NCBI GenBank assembly: GCA_900540275.1
Contig: UQFO01000023.1
Location: 1-36,842 of the forward strand
Origin: an uncultured Oscillospiraceae bacterium
GTDB lineage: Bacteria > Bacillota > Clostridia > Oscillospirales > Acutalibacteraceae
Length of the DNA: 36,842 nt
Direction of reading: 5' to 3'
Shown here piece by piece: positions 1 to 8,900 of this stretch (position 1 is the stretch's first letter; each line of letters begins with the position of its first letter). The translations under genes and the position numbers were made by a program. The notes under the pieces were generated by a model. It saw only the letters and a program-made list of their open reading frames with translations. It did not search any database and was not told the origin of the DNA.

Positions 1-20
1 ATTTTATTGGTTTTCATCAT
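1..20 (-). CDS. 5' end of an unidentified leftward gene (partial)
   Basis: Two adjacent ATG codons read leftward off the window edge (MMKTNK...). An AAGGAGGG ribosome binding site at 28-35 lies 7 bases before the first ATG, which is good spacing. Only about six codons are visible, so nothing can be said about function. The basic start could be the beginning of a signal peptide, but this is a guess. Confidence 0.5.
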
Positions 21-75
21 CTAAGTTCCCTCCTTAAAAGGTTTGTTTTTTACTCCCGCATTTTGGGGTAAAAGC

Positions 76-93
76 TTACTCTACTCTGTCCAT
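76..93 (-). CDS. possible 5-codon leader ORF (MDRVE)
   Basis: A leftward ATG is followed by four sense codons and TAA. It is preceded by a strong GGGAGGAG ribosome binding site at about 101-108. It sits about 55 bases upstream of the partial gene at the window edge. It could be a translated leader peptide or a chance ATG after an A/G-rich stretch. No family is recognisable at this size. Confidence 0.25.
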   Translation of the reverse strand: MDRVE

Positions 94-198
94 TGGAATC
101 TCCTCCCATCTGTATTAAATAATTGCCCCGATTCAAATTACAAGCGTTATAATTGTTTCGATAAAAAAATTTATCTATAATTTTATATGTATTATCTG

Positions 199-273
199 TA
201 ACAAACATATCATAATTTTATTTATATATCAATAATTTGTTATGTTTGGTATTATTTTTGTGATGTTTGGTAT
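199..273. promoter_or_regulatory. repeated operator-like motif upstream of the partial leftward gene
   Basis: The 11-mer ATGTTTGGTAT occurs twice in direct orientation at 242-252 and 263-273, exactly 21 bp apart (two helical turns). A partial inverted copy (CAAACAT core) lies at about 202-209. The region from 113 to 300 is very AT rich and otherwise holds no gene. The helical phasing suggests binding of a transcription factor that controls the leftward gene at the window edge. The regulator is unknown. Confidence 0.35.
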
Positions 274-323
274 AAATGTAAGACATAAATATATTGTTTC
301 AATTTGTTATATTTAAAAAAGAG

Positions 324-362
324 CATAAAAAACGGACAGCCCGTAAAAACGAACTGTCCGTT
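324..362 (-). terminator. rho-independent terminator of ppdK
   Basis: The inverted repeat AACGGACAG (331-339) / CTGTCCGTT (354-362) has a 14-base loop and is followed in the leftward direction by a run of T (complement of 325-330). It lies 28 bases past the ppdK stop codon. Confidence 0.85.
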
Positions 363-389
363 AAATGCTTATGGTATTGTCAGCGGAGC

Positions 390-3029
390 TTATTTCGCGG
401 CTTTAAGCGCAGCCTGTGCAGCGGCAAGGCGTGCAATCGGCACACGGAACGGAGAGCAGGAAACATAGTTGAGACCCGCGTTGTGGCAGAACTCAACAGA
501 TGACGGGTCGCCGCCGTGCTCGCCGCAGATGCCCAGCTTGATGTCGGGGCGTGTCTTGCGTCCAAGGTCGGCAGCCATCTTGACGAGCTTGCCAACGCCT
601 GTCTGGTCGAGCTTTGCAAACGGATCGGACTCGTAAATCTTTGTCTCGTAGTACGAATCGAGGAACTTGCCCGCGTCGTCACGGCTGAAGCCGAACGTCA
701 TCTGGGTCAGGTCGTTCGTACCGAAGCTGAAGAACTCCGCTTCCTTTGCGATTTCGTCCGCTGTCAAAGCAGCGCGCGGAATCTCAATCATGGTACCAAC
801 ATGGTATTTCATATCGACACCCGCGTCCGCGATGAGCTTGTCGGCCGTCGTTGTGACAACGTCCTTCACATACTTGAGCTCTTTTACCTCACCAACGAGC
901 GGAATCATGATTTCAGGAACGATGTTGTATTCCGGATGCTCCTTGTTGACAACGATTGCCGCGTTGATGACGGCTGTCGTCTGCATCTCGGCAATTTCCG
1001 GGTAGGTAACCGCAAGACGGCAGCCGCGGTGGCCCATCATCGGGTTGAACTCGTGCAGTCCGCTGATTACGTTCTTGAGGTGCTCCACGGTAATATTCAT
1101 TTCTTTTGCGAGCTCTTCAATGTCCTCTTCCTTGGTCGGGACGAACTCGTGCAGCGGCGGGTCGAGGAAACGAACCGTCATCGGACGGCCCTCGAGCACC
1201 CTGTACATCTCTTCAAAGTCGCCCTGCTGGTACGGCATAATCTTAGCAAGGGCAGCCTTCCTGCCTTCTACCGTATCGGAAACAATCATCTCGCGTATGG
1301 CCTTAATCCTGTCGCCCTCGAAGAACATGTGCTCCGTACGGCAAAGGCCAATGCCCTCTGCGCCGAACTTGACAGCCTGGGCCGTATCGCGCGGGTTGTC
1401 GGCGTTTGTCCTGACCTTCAGGGTTCTCGCCTCATCAGCCCATTTCATAAAGACGTCGAAGTCGCCGATAATGGCGGCGTCAACCGTCGGGATTGCTTCG
1501 CCGTAGATGTCGCCGGTCGTACCGTCGAGGGAAATGTAGTCGCCCTCTTTGATGGTCTTTCCGCCGAGCTCAAACTGCTTTGCTTCTTCGTCAATCTTGA
1601 TTTCGCCGCAGCCGGATACGCAGCAGGTACCCATGCCGCGCGCAACGACAGCCGCGTGGGAGGTCATACCGCCTCTGACGGTGAGGATACCCTCCGCAGC
1701 GTTCATACCCTCGATGTCCTCAGGAGAGGTCTCAAGGCGTACCAGGACGACCTTCTCGCCCTTTTCGACCCATTCCTTCGCGTCTTCAGCCGTAAATACG
1801 ACCTTGCCGCAGGCAGCGCCCGGGGAAGCCGCAAGGCCCTTGCCAATCGGCGTGGCGGCCTTCAAAGCCTTCGTGTCGAACTGCGGGTGGAGCAGCGCGT
1901 CAAGCTGCTTGGGCTCTACTCTCAAAACTGCCTCTTTCTCTGTAATCATGCCTTCCTTAACAAGGTCGACAGCGATTTTCAGAGCCGCGGCAGCCGTTCT
2001 CTTGCCGTTTCTTGTCTGGAGCATATAGAGCTTGCCGTTTTCAATGGTGAACTCCATGTCCTGCATATCCCTGTAGTGGTTCTCAAGGCGGTTTGCAATC
2101 TCGACAAACTGCTTGTAAACCTCAGGCATATCCTCAGCGAGCTTGGAAATCGGGCTCGGCGTACGGACGCCCGCGACGACGTCCTCGCCCTGCGCGTTTA
2201 TCAGGTACTCGCCGAACAGCGCTTTCTCGCCTGTGGCGGGGTCACGCGTAAAGGCAACGCCCGTGCCGGAATTCTCGTTTAAGTTGCCGAATACCATCGG
2301 CTGTACGTTGACCGCCGTGCCCCAGGAATACGGGATGTCGTTCATGCGGCGGTACACGTTTGCGCGGGGGTTGTCCCAGCTGCGGAAAACAGCCTTGACG
2401 GATTCCATCATCTGGACCTTCGGGTCGGTCGGGAAATCCTCGCCCTTTTCCTTCTTGTAGTAATCCTTGAACAGGACGACCAGCTGCTTCATATCTGCCG
2501 CGTCGAGATCGATATCGTTCTTGACGCCCTTCTTTTCCTTCAGCTCATCAATGATGACCTCAAAACGCTTCTTGGAGATTTCCATGACAACGTCGGAGAA
2601 CATCTGGATAAAGCGGCGGTAGGAGTCGTATACGAAACGCTCGAACTTCGGGTCGGGGTTACCCGCAATCAGGCCCGCTACAACGTCGTCGTTGAGGCCG
2701 AGGTTCAAGATGGTGTCCATCATACCGGGCATGGAAGCGCGCGCGCCCGAACGGACGGAAACGAGAAGCGGGTTCTTCGGGTCGCCGAATTTTTTACCGT
2801 TGATTTCTTCGACGTTAGCAAGCGCCGCGTAAATCTGCTCTTCAATATCGGCGCCAATCTTTTTGCCGTCTTCATAATAGCGTGTGCAGGCCTCCGTGGA
2901 AACGGTAAAGCCCTGGGGAACAGGCATGCCAAGCCTGACCATCTCTGCAAGGTTCGCACCTTTTCCGCCGAGGAGCTCTCTCATGTTTTCGTTGCCCTCA
3001 GAGAAAAGATAAACATACTTGTGGCTCAT
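390..3029 (-). CDS. ppdK: pyruvate, phosphate dikinase
   Basis: This cytosolic enzyme interconverts ATP + pyruvate + Pi with AMP + PEP + PPi, and in anaerobes often serves PPi-linked glycolysis. The 879 residues match the usual bacterial length of about 875. An N-terminal nucleotide-binding domain begins with the GGKGANLAEM segment near residue 22. The phosphohistidine domain carries GGMTSHAAVVARG with the catalytic His at 458. The C-terminal PEP/pyruvate barrel has GLCRTEHMFF near 561 and GICGEHGGDP near 833 with the conserved Cys at 835. An AGGAGGT site precedes the ATG at good distance. It is a single-gene transcript with its own promoter and terminator, transcribed divergently from the GlmU-like gene. 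No key residue is missing. Confidence 0.97.
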   Translation of the reverse strand: MSHKYVYLFSEGNENMRELLGGKGANLAEMVRLGMPVPQGFTVSTEACTRYYEDGKKIGADIEEQIYAALANVEEINGKKFGDPKNPLLVSVRSGARASMPGMMDTILNLGLNDDVVAGLIAGNPDPKFERFVYDSYRRFIQMFSDVVMEISKKRFEVIIDELKEKKGVKNDIDLDAADMKQLVVLFKDYYKKEKGEDFPTDPKVQMMESVKAVFRSWDNPRANVYRRMNDIPYSWGTAVNVQPMVFGNLNENSGTGVAFTRDPATGEKALFGEYLINAQGEDVVAGVRTPSPISKLAEDMPEVYKQFVEIANRLENHYRDMQDMEFTIENGKLYMLQTRNGKRTAAAALKIAVDLVKEGMITEKEAVLRVEPKQLDALLHPQFDTKALKAATPIGKGLAASPGAACGKVVFTAEDAKEWVEKGEKVVLVRLETSPEDIEGMNAAEGILTVRGGMTSHAAVVARGMGTCCVSGCGEIKIDEEAKQFELGGKTIKEGDYISLDGTTGDIYGEAIPTVDAAIIGDFDVFMKWADEARTLKVRTNADNPRDTAQAVKFGAEGIGLCRTEHMFFEGDRIKAIREMIVSDTVEGRKAALAKIMPYQQGDFEEMYRVLEGRPMTVRFLDPPLHEFVPTKEEDIEELAKEMNITVEHLKNVISGLHEFNPMMGHRGCRLAVTYPEIAEMQTTAVINAAIVVNKEHPEYNIVPEIMIPLVGEVKELKYVKDVVTTTADKLIADAGVDMKYHVGTMIEIPRAALTADEIAKEAEFFSFGTNDLTQMTFGFSRDDAGKFLDSYYETKIYESDPFAKLDQTGVGKLVKMAADLGRKTRPDIKLGICGEHGGDPSSVEFCHNAGLNYVSCSPFRVPIARLAAAQAALKAAK

Positions 3030-3093
3030 TGGAAACTACCTCCTAAAATTCTTCGCGTACAAACAAAACGAAAGCTTGTACACATCCTTGTTT

Positions 3094-3126
3094 ACTGACT
3101 ATGTCAGTCCACCCTGTATTATAGCA
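3094..3126 (-). promoter_or_regulatory. ppdK promoter (extended -10) and 5' stem-loop
   Basis: Reading leftward, TGC followed by TATAAT (complement of 3118-3126) forms an extended -10 box; the -35 is weak. About ten bases further on, the early leader contains a perfect 6-bp stem (ACTGAC/GTCAGT, 3094-3108). It would sit close to the 5' end of the transcript and could stabilise it. Confidence 0.6.
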
Positions 3127-3241
3127 AACATTTCCTGAATTGACCAGACTTTTTTCCGATAAAAACGAACTAATTTAGAGAATCAAACGATTGACAATAC
3201 TGTTGAAAACGTTAAATTTCGGCGGCAGCATGAATTACATC

Positions 3242-3271
3242 TTGAAAATTACACAATGTGTGAGATAATAT
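3242..3271 (+). promoter_or_regulatory. promoter for the glmU-like/prs run
   Basis: TTGAAA (3242-3247) is followed after 16 bases by GATAAT (3264-3269), or after 18 bases by TAATAT. It lies about 85 bases upstream of the chosen ATG at 3354. This is also why the in-frame ATG at 3270 was not used as the start: it lies inside the -10 box. Confidence 0.55.
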
Positions 3272-3353
3272 GGATACCTGTAAAAACAGTATAATGTATT
3301 TTTGCGCCCTTTTGGCGGCGCGCAGGGTACATAAAGAAAATGGGGTGCTTTCT

Positions 3354-4103
3354 ATGGCGCAGCGCAGCGCTGTGATTCTCGCGGGCGGCGAAGGCAAGCG
3401 TATGAATTCGGATAAACCGAAAACCCTTTCCATCGTGCTCGGCAAACCGATGCTCCGGTGGATAATCGACTCCCTCAGTGAAAGCGGCATCAAGGACATT
3501 TGTGTCGTCACCGGCTACCGGAAGGAATGTATTGAAGATTACCTGAAAACACAGCCGGAGCCAATCCAAACGGTATTCCAAAGCGAACGGCTGGGCACTG
3601 GGCACGCCGTAATGATGGCGGAGGAATTTTTAAAGCGGCACGGCGGCGACGTCGTGATTTTAAACGGGGACGCGCCGTTTATGGACGCGCAGACGATTAC
3701 CGGCGCCTTTATCCAGCATGACGAAACAAACAGCAGCGCAACCGTTATTTCCGCAAGGGTGGACGACCCCACGGGCTACGGCAGGATTGTGCGCGACAAG
3801 GAAACAGGCGCGCTCAAAGCAATTACAGAGCAAAAGGACGCCGACAGCGAAACGCTTAAAATAAACGAGGTCAATTCCGGCGGCTATTGGTTCGATACCG
3901 CCGCCCTTTTGAGCGTGTTACATAAGATTACCGCAAACAACAACGCGGCGGAATATTACCTGCCCGACGCGTTAAAGCTGTTATTGGAGCAGGGCCTTCC
4001 GGCCGGCGCGTATACGGCGGCTTCGAGCGATACGGTGCTCGGCGCAAACGACCCGCAGCAGCTTGCGGAATTAAATGAAATCGCCAGGAAAAAGTTCGGC
4101 TGA
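3354..4103 (+). CDS. glmU: GlmU-like UTP:N-acetylglucosamine-1-phosphate uridylyltransferase, single domain
   Basis: Expected role: makes UDP-GlcNAc for peptidoglycan and wall polymers in the cytosol. Nucleotidyltransferase hallmarks are LAGGEGKRM at residues 9-17, NGDAP with the metal-binding Asp at 106, and a GxND motif near 230 matching the second metal-ligand region. At 249 residues it ends right after the domain (QQLAELNEIARKKFG). Bifunctional GlmU has about 455 residues with a left-handed beta-helix acetyltransferase. Only about 120 bases separate the stop from prs, so the second domain is not hidden in another frame. GlcN-1-P acetylation would need another protein. The position directly before prs supports the GlmU identity over other sugar nucleotidyltransferases. 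The ribosome site (TGGGGTG) is modest. Confidence 0.85.
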   Translation: MAQRSAVILAGGEGKRMNSDKPKTLSIVLGKPMLRWIIDSLSESGIKDICVVTGYRKECIEDYLKTQPEPIQTVFQSERLGTGHAVMMAEEFLKRHGGDVVILNGDAPFMDAQTITGAFIQHDETNSSATVISARVDDPTGYGRIVRDKETGALKAITEQKDADSETLKINEVNSGGYWFDTAALLSVLHKITANNNAAEYYLPDALKLLLEQGLPAGAYTAASSDTVLGANDPQQLAELNEIARKKFG

Positions 4104-4222
4104 ACAAAAATTCTTTTCAGCTTTTTAATCGTCAGATATTTATTTTATATAAAAACCGGACGAAGATAATTTTGCGAAAGCGGAATTTTCCACAGCCCGG
4201 ATGTAGGGGGATATTATTCAAA

Positions 4223-5182
4223 ATGAATTTTCACGGTAAGGACATCAAAATCTTCACAGGAAGCTCGAACAAGGATGTAGCGCAGGGTATTGCAGGATGC
4301 CTGGGCCTTCCGCTGGGCAAGTCTGACTGCAGCACGTTTTCAGACGGGGAAATCTCCGTTTCGCTGCATGAATCCGTAAGAGGCTCGGAATGCTTTATCG
4401 TCCAATCCACATGCGACCCGGTCAACAACAACATCATGGAGCTTCTCATCATGATTGACGCGATGAAGCGCGCATCCGCCGCCCGTATTACCGCCGTTAT
4501 GCCGTACTTTGGCTACGCAAGGCAGGACCGCAAGGCTAAGGCGAGAGACCCGATTTCCGCAAAGCTTGTCGCGGACCTTATTACGACGGCAGGCGCGGAC
4601 AGGGTTTTGACGATGGACCTGCACGCGGCGCAGATTCAGGGCTTTTTCAACATTCCCGTTGACCATCTGCTCGGCGCCCCGATGCTCGCGGCGCATATGC
4701 GGGAGAGGATCAGCGGCAATACCGACGAGTTCGTCGTCGTATCCCCCGACCTGGGCTCCGTTACAAGGGCAAGGAACTTTGCAACGAAAATCGGCTGCCC
4801 GATTGCGATTATCGACAAACGCCGCCAGAGGGCGAACGTTTCCGAGGTCATGAATATCATCGGCGAGGTAGAAGGTAAAAAGGTCATCCTCGTTGACGAT
4901 ATGATAGACACCGCGGGCACGCTGTGCAACGCCGCTGAAGCCATTATCGAAAAGGGCGGCGCCACCGGCGTATATGCCTGCGCGACGCACGCCGTTTTGT
5001 CCGGCCCCGCGATTGAGCGCATTGAAAAGAGCCCCATCAAGGAGCTTATCCTGCTCGACACGGTTCCAATCCCGGAGGACAAAATGCTCGACAAGTTCAC
5101 TATCCTTCCCGTCGCTCCCGTATTTGCGGAGGCCATCGAGAGGATTTACGCGGACAAGCCCGTCTCCCCCATGTTCAAATAA
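4223..5182 (+). CDS. prs: ribose-phosphate pyrophosphokinase (PRPP synthetase)
   Basis: Converts ribose-5-phosphate and ATP to PRPP for purine, pyrimidine, NAD, His and Trp synthesis. The 319 residues are the standard class I length. Hallmarks include the MDLHAAQIQGFF segment (131-142, with the conserved His) and the PRPP-binding loop VDDMIDTAGT (224-233). The ATG was chosen because it starts the family-typical N-terminus. A GGGGG stretch 12 bases upstream is a rather distant ribosome site, and an in-frame codon 17 residues upstream gives a non-family extension. It follows the glmU-like gene as in Bacillus and clostridia, but no ctc/rplY gene lies between prs and pth. Confidence 0.96.
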   Translation: MNFHGKDIKIFTGSSNKDVAQGIAGCLGLPLGKSDCSTFSDGEISVSLHESVRGSECFIVQSTCDPVNNNIMELLIMIDAMKRASAARITAVMPYFGYARQDRKAKARDPISAKLVADLITTAGADRVLTMDLHAAQIQGFFNIPVDHLLGAPMLAAHMRERISGNTDEFVVVSPDLGSVTRARNFATKIGCPIAIIDKRRQRANVSEVMNIIGEVEGKKVILVDDMIDTAGTLCNAAEAIIEKGGATGVYACATHAVLSGPAIERIEKSPIKELILLDTVPIPEDKMLDKFTILPVAPVFAEAIERIYADKPVSPMFK

Positions 5183-5222
5183 ACAGGGCTGCCCCGCATC
5201 ATAAAATAAAACAGGTTACAGT

Positions 5223-5250
5223 AAGGCGGCATCCAAAAATGCCGCCTTTT
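5223..5250 (+). terminator. rho-independent terminator after prs
   Basis: The stem AAGGCGGCAT/ATGCCGCCTT with a short A-rich loop ends in TTTT, 40 bases after the prs stop. Confidence 0.85.
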
Positions 5251-5314
5251 AGCCGTATCTGCATAACCGGAAAAGCTTCCGGTATTTCCGTCAAAGCAGG
5301 AGAGGGGACCCCAT

Positions 5315-5932
5315 ATGTTTAAAAATATGTTTCACAAAAGCAATGCCGCCGCGCCGCAGGGCCCGGTGGAATTTATCGTCGCGGGCTTGGGCAACCCGGG
5401 GCGGGAATATGAAAACACGCGGCACAACGCGGGGTTTGTTACAATCGACCGGTTCGCGGAAAAACATAACGTCCAGATAAACCGCCTGAAATACAAGGCG
5501 CTGTGCGGAGAATGCACGGCCGGCGGAAAGCGCGTCCTGCTCATGAAGCCCCAGACGTTCATGAACAACAGCGGGCAATCTGTAACCCAGGCGATGTCTT
5601 TCTACAAAATTCCGCCCGAGCGGGTGATTATACTACTCGATGACATCTCGCTTGAACCGGGAAGGCTGCGCATCCGCAGGAAGGGAAGCGACGGCGGCCA
5701 GAACGGCCTGAAAAATATCATTTACCTTTCAGGCAAAGACACCTTCCCCCGCGTGAAGATTGGTATCGGCGCAAAGCCGAACCCCGGCTGGGACCTTGCA
5801 AAATGGGTGCTGTCACGCTTTACGCCGGATGAGCAGAAGCTCCTGCTGGAAGCCGCAGACAAGGCTTGCGTTGCCCTGGAGCTTATCATCGGCGGAGATA
5901 TCGACCGGGCGATGAACCTTTACAATTCATAA
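5315..5932 (+). CDS. pth: peptidyl-tRNA hydrolase
   Basis: Releases tRNA from peptidyl-tRNA that drops off ribosomes. It has the bacterial Pth fold signature: GLGNPGREYENTRHNAG with Asn27 and the catalytic His at 37, KPQTFMNNSG near 78, LLDDI near 107, and GSDGGQNGLKNI with Asn at 130. At 205 residues it is slightly longer than usual, because about 17 residues precede the fold. An AGGAGAGGG site upstream supports this ATG. It lies 46 bases before mfd, the typical Firmicutes pairing, and the two are probably co-transcribed. Confidence 0.96.
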   Translation: MFKNMFHKSNAAAPQGPVEFIVAGLGNPGREYENTRHNAGFVTIDRFAEKHNVQINRLKYKALCGECTAGGKRVLLMKPQTFMNNSGQSVTQAMSFYKIPPERVIILLDDISLEPGRLRIRRKGSDGGQNGLKNIIYLSGKDTFPRVKIGIGAKPNPGWDLAKWVLSRFTPDEQKLLLEAADKACVALELIIGGDIDRAMNLYNS

Positions 5933-5978
5933 CGAAGCAAACGTGCCTGTAACCATTACGGCTTTATAGAGGAAACCA

Positions 5979-8900
5979 ATGAAATTTTTATCAAACGTCA
6001 TCAAACAGCTGCCCGAGTACAAACGCCTTTCCGAATGCCTTGATTTTTCCCCCGCCGCCGCGGCCGCAGCGGGGCTCACCACCGTACATAAGGCGCATAT
6101 CATCCACGCGCTCTGCGCCGAAAAAGGCGTCAGGGCTTTTGTCGTCGCGTCCGACGAGGCGGAGGCGCAGACGCTCGCAAACGATTTAAGTTCCATGGGC
6201 GGGAAAGCGCTCGTCTATCCCGTGCGCGACTTTACCTTCCGCGACGTAAACAGCCAGTCGCGCGAATATGAGCATAAGCGTTTGAACGTCCTGTCGAAAA
6301 TGCTGCGGGGCGATTATACCGCGGTCATCGCGTGTATCGACGCCGCAATCCAGTACACCATCCCGCCCTCGGCCCTTCGGGACGCTACCGTACGATTCCA
6401 GTCCGGCGGGCGGCTGCCGCTCGAGCAGGCGGTGCGGGTCCTTACCTTAAACGGCTATGAGCGCTGTGAGCAGGTGGAAGGCCCGGGGCAGTTTGCCGTG
6501 CGCGGCGGCATCCTTGATTTCTTTATGCCCGACGCCCAGGCTCCCGTGCGCGCCGAATTTTGGGGCGATGAAATCGATACGCTCAACTACTTCGACGTGG
6601 AAACGCAGCGGCGCACCGATTACATCGAAGAGCTTACCCTCACCCCCTCGACGGAGCTATTAATTGGCGACGCGGAAAAGCTTGCCGCTAAAATAGAACA
6701 CAAGGCCTCGCTGCTGCGCGGAAAGACCGCCGCGCAGGCGCGCACTGTCCTCCAGCGGGAATCGGATTCCTTGCGAAACGGCGTCCGCCCCGGCTCAATG
6801 GATAAATTCATCGGCCTGCTTTACGACAGCCCCGGAAGCCTGTTTGATTATAAGGATAAAAAAGACCTGCTGTTTCTATTGGAGCCGGTCAAAACGAACG
6901 AACGCCTGCGCGCGTACAACAGGCTGTTTGAGGAGGAGCTGCAAGACTGCTTTTCAGACGGCACGCTTTGCCGCGGGTTCGACAAATACCAGCTTGACCG
7001 TGTAGAGCTGCTTGATATTCTGCGCACGACACGCACCGTATACCTCGATAACTTTACGCACGGCAGCTACGAGCTGCCGCTTAGAGAGCTTGTCACCTTT
7101 ACCGCAAAGCAGCTTTCCTCATGGAGCGGCTCCATGAAGGTTCTCTGCGAGGATTTGCAGGCGGATTTTCATAAAAACAGCCGCATCGCCGTGCTTGCCG
7201 GTACGCAGCGCAGCGCACAGAGCGTCGCCGGGGAGCTGAAAAAGCAGGGCTTCCCCGCAGAGCTTGCCGAAGACCCCGCAGAGCTTGCGCCGGGGAAAAT
7301 CTATGTGCTTGAGGGATGCCTTTCCTCTGGCTTTGAATATCCGGCGCTCCATTTTTCTGTCATTACGCACGGGCAGGTTGCCGCCGCCCAGAAGCGGAAA
7401 AAGGCAAAAAATAAAAACGCCCAGCAGATATACAGCCTGTCTGAGCTGTCGCCCGGCGATTATGTGGTACACACCACGCACGGCATCGGCGTGTTCGGCG
7501 GCATCCAGAAGCTCGACATGCAGGGCGTCGTCAAGGACTATATCCGGGTAGAGTATGCCAAAAAAGACGTTTTGTACGTCCCTGTCACGCAGCTCGACCT
7601 TGTATCCAAATATATCGGCCCAAGGGAAAACTCCACCGTAAGGCTGAGCAGGCTCGGCGGCACCGACTGGCAGAAGGCCAAGGCGCGCGTAAAGAGCGCC
7701 GTCAAAGACATGGCAAAGGAGCTTACGGTCCTGTACGCGCAGCGCATGCAGGCGCAGGGGCACGCGTTCCCGCCGGACGGCGACTGGCAGAGGGATTTTG
7801 AAGCGCGCTTTGAATATGAGGAAACAGAAGACCAGATGCGCTGTATTGAAGAAATCAAGGCCGACATGGAACGAACCGCGCCGATGGACCGCCTATTGTG
7901 CGGGGACGTAGGCTTTGGAAAGACCGAGGTTGCGCTGCGCGCGGCGTTCAAATGTGTGACCGATTCGATGCAGTGCGCGCTTTTATGCCCGACGACGATC
8001 CTCGCATGGCAGCACTACCAGACGGTACTGCGCAGGTTTGAGGGCTACCCTGTGCGTGTGGAGCTTTTATCGCGTTTCCGCACGCCGAAGCAGCAGCAGG
8101 ATATCATCCGCCGTTTAAAACGCGGGGAAATCGACATGGTGGTCGGGACGCACCGCCTGGTGCAGAAGGACGTGGTATTCCACGATTTGGGGCTGTGTAT
8201 CATCGACGAGGAACAGCGTTTCGGCGTGGCGCAGAAGGAACGGTTTAAGGAAATCAGCAAAAACGTCGACGTGCTCACCCTTTCCGCAACGCCAATCCCC
8301 CGCACGCTCAACATGGCGATGAGCGGTATCCGCGACATGTCGGTGCTCGAGGAAGCGCCGCAGGACAGGCATCCTGTACAGACCTATGTGCTCGAGCATG
8401 ACGACGGCGTTATCTGCGAGGCTATCCGGCGCGAGCTGCGCCGCGGCGGGCAGGTCTTTTACCTGCACAACAAGGTGGAAACAATCGAACGCAGGGCCGC
8501 AAAGCTTGCGTCCCTGATTCCAGAGGCAAGAATCGCCGTCGGGCACGGAAAAATGAATGAACAGGAGCTTTCCGAGGTCTGGCGGAAAATGATTGAACAA
8601 GAGGTAAACATCCTTGTCTGCACGACCATTATCGAGACGGGCGTCGATTTACCGAACGCCAACACCCTGATTATAGAAAATGCCGACTGCATGGGGCTTT
8701 CCCAGCTCCACCAGCTGCGCGGCAGGGTCGGGCGCTCCTCACGGCGCGCATACGCGTATTTTACCTTTGTGCCGAACAAGGTATTAAGTGAAATTTCGCA
8801 GAAGCGCCTGACGGCCATCCGCGAATTCACGCAGTTCGGCTCCGGCTTTAAAATCGCGATGCGCGACCTGGAGCTGCGCGGGGCGGGCAATATACTCGGC

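Noticed and set aside
516..2282. Long rightward open frame (588 codons) opposite ppdK
   Set aside because: It is antisense to a fully recognisable enzyme, lacks a ribosome site and any family pattern, and arises from GC-biased third positions.
3270..3353. Upstream in-frame start for the GlmU-like gene
   Set aside because: The ATG overlaps the -10 box, and the extra residues precede the family N-terminus.
7119..7763. Leftward frame inside mfd
   Set aside because: Shadow frame; mfd is intact and matches its family through this stretch.
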